A stretch of 26,614 nt of DNA from Chara braunii (lineage: Eukaryota > Streptophyta > Charophyceae > Charales > Characeae). The stretch is taken from contig BFEA01000812.1 of assembly GCA_003427395.1 (NCBI GenBank), positions 340,336 through 366,949 of the forward strand. The letters are read 5' to 3'. The notes beneath the pieces were generated by a model. The model did no database searches, was not told the origin of the DNA, and saw nothing but the letters and a program-made list of their open reading frames with translations. The translations under genes were made by a program, and so were the position numbers. Shown piece by piece: positions 26,471-26,614 of this stretch. Position 1 is the stretch's first letter. Every line of letters starts with the position of its first letter.

Positions 26471-26614
26471 NAANCATTTGTCCGGGTCNTGGGGAGTCGC
26501 CCCTCCAGGTGGGAGTCATCTAATCCCCATATCCCAAGAAAAATCTGCTCGACTCTTGCGGATCTACCCCCCAGCTCCCTACACTCTCTGATGTACTCTT
26601 GTTTCCTTAACTCA

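Overview
The window looks like repeat-rich nuclear DNA of a plant-lineage eukaryote. The evidence is decayed Ty3/gypsy and Penelope-like retroelements, long (CT)n tracts, short N gaps, few intact genes, and a site at 6595 that matches 18 of 19 bases of the plant tRNA-Asp primer-binding sequence. A charophyte alga or early-diverging plant is my inference; no host housekeeping gene is present to confirm it.

Layout, left to right. 1-2240: no convincing gene; a dense GCGTTCA/TGAACGC palindrome cluster lies at 68-134. 2247-3183: eleven short hairpins. Nine share a near-invariant 17-nt loop core, while their stem arms differ in sequence but stay complementary. 3471-4035: five diverged units of about 110-125 bp. 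4036-6594: non-coding, with some palindromes, probably containing LTR or spacer DNA. 6595-12266 (+ strand): a possible LTR-element leader (tRNA-Asp-type PBS, a 37-bp x3 repeat, candidate introns), then a compact cistron array. The array holds three tandem copies of an unknown ~105-120 aa family (here 'family X') followed by four tandem copies of an unknown ~210-245 aa family ('family Y'). Several neighbours overlap by ATGA or abut directly, which is very unusual for nuclear DNA. No polymerase is encoded on this strand.

12236-12870: a five-unit minisatellite with (CT)n expansions; strand composition flips here. 13100-23054 (- strand): a decayed Ty3/gypsy element, read right to left. It has a long multi-frame Gag, a CCHC zinc knuckle, an aspartic protease, then RT, RNase H, integrase HHCC, integrase core and integrase C-terminus. 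The pol part stays in one frame through six nonsense codons. A TATA box and a purine tract downstream suggest a 3' LTR, but no 5' LTR lies next to gag. 23129-24790 (- strand): a Penelope-like reverse transcriptase pseudogene, cut off just before the expected catalytic YxDD motif, where the gypsy gag begins. 24803-25012: a polypurine tract. 25190-26470 (- strand): a possible proline-rich ORF and part of an unrecognised cysteine-containing gene.

The two most interesting systems are the fixed-loop, variable-stem hairpin array at 2.2-3.2 kb and the overlapping tandem cistrons of families X and Y at 8.4-12.2 kb.
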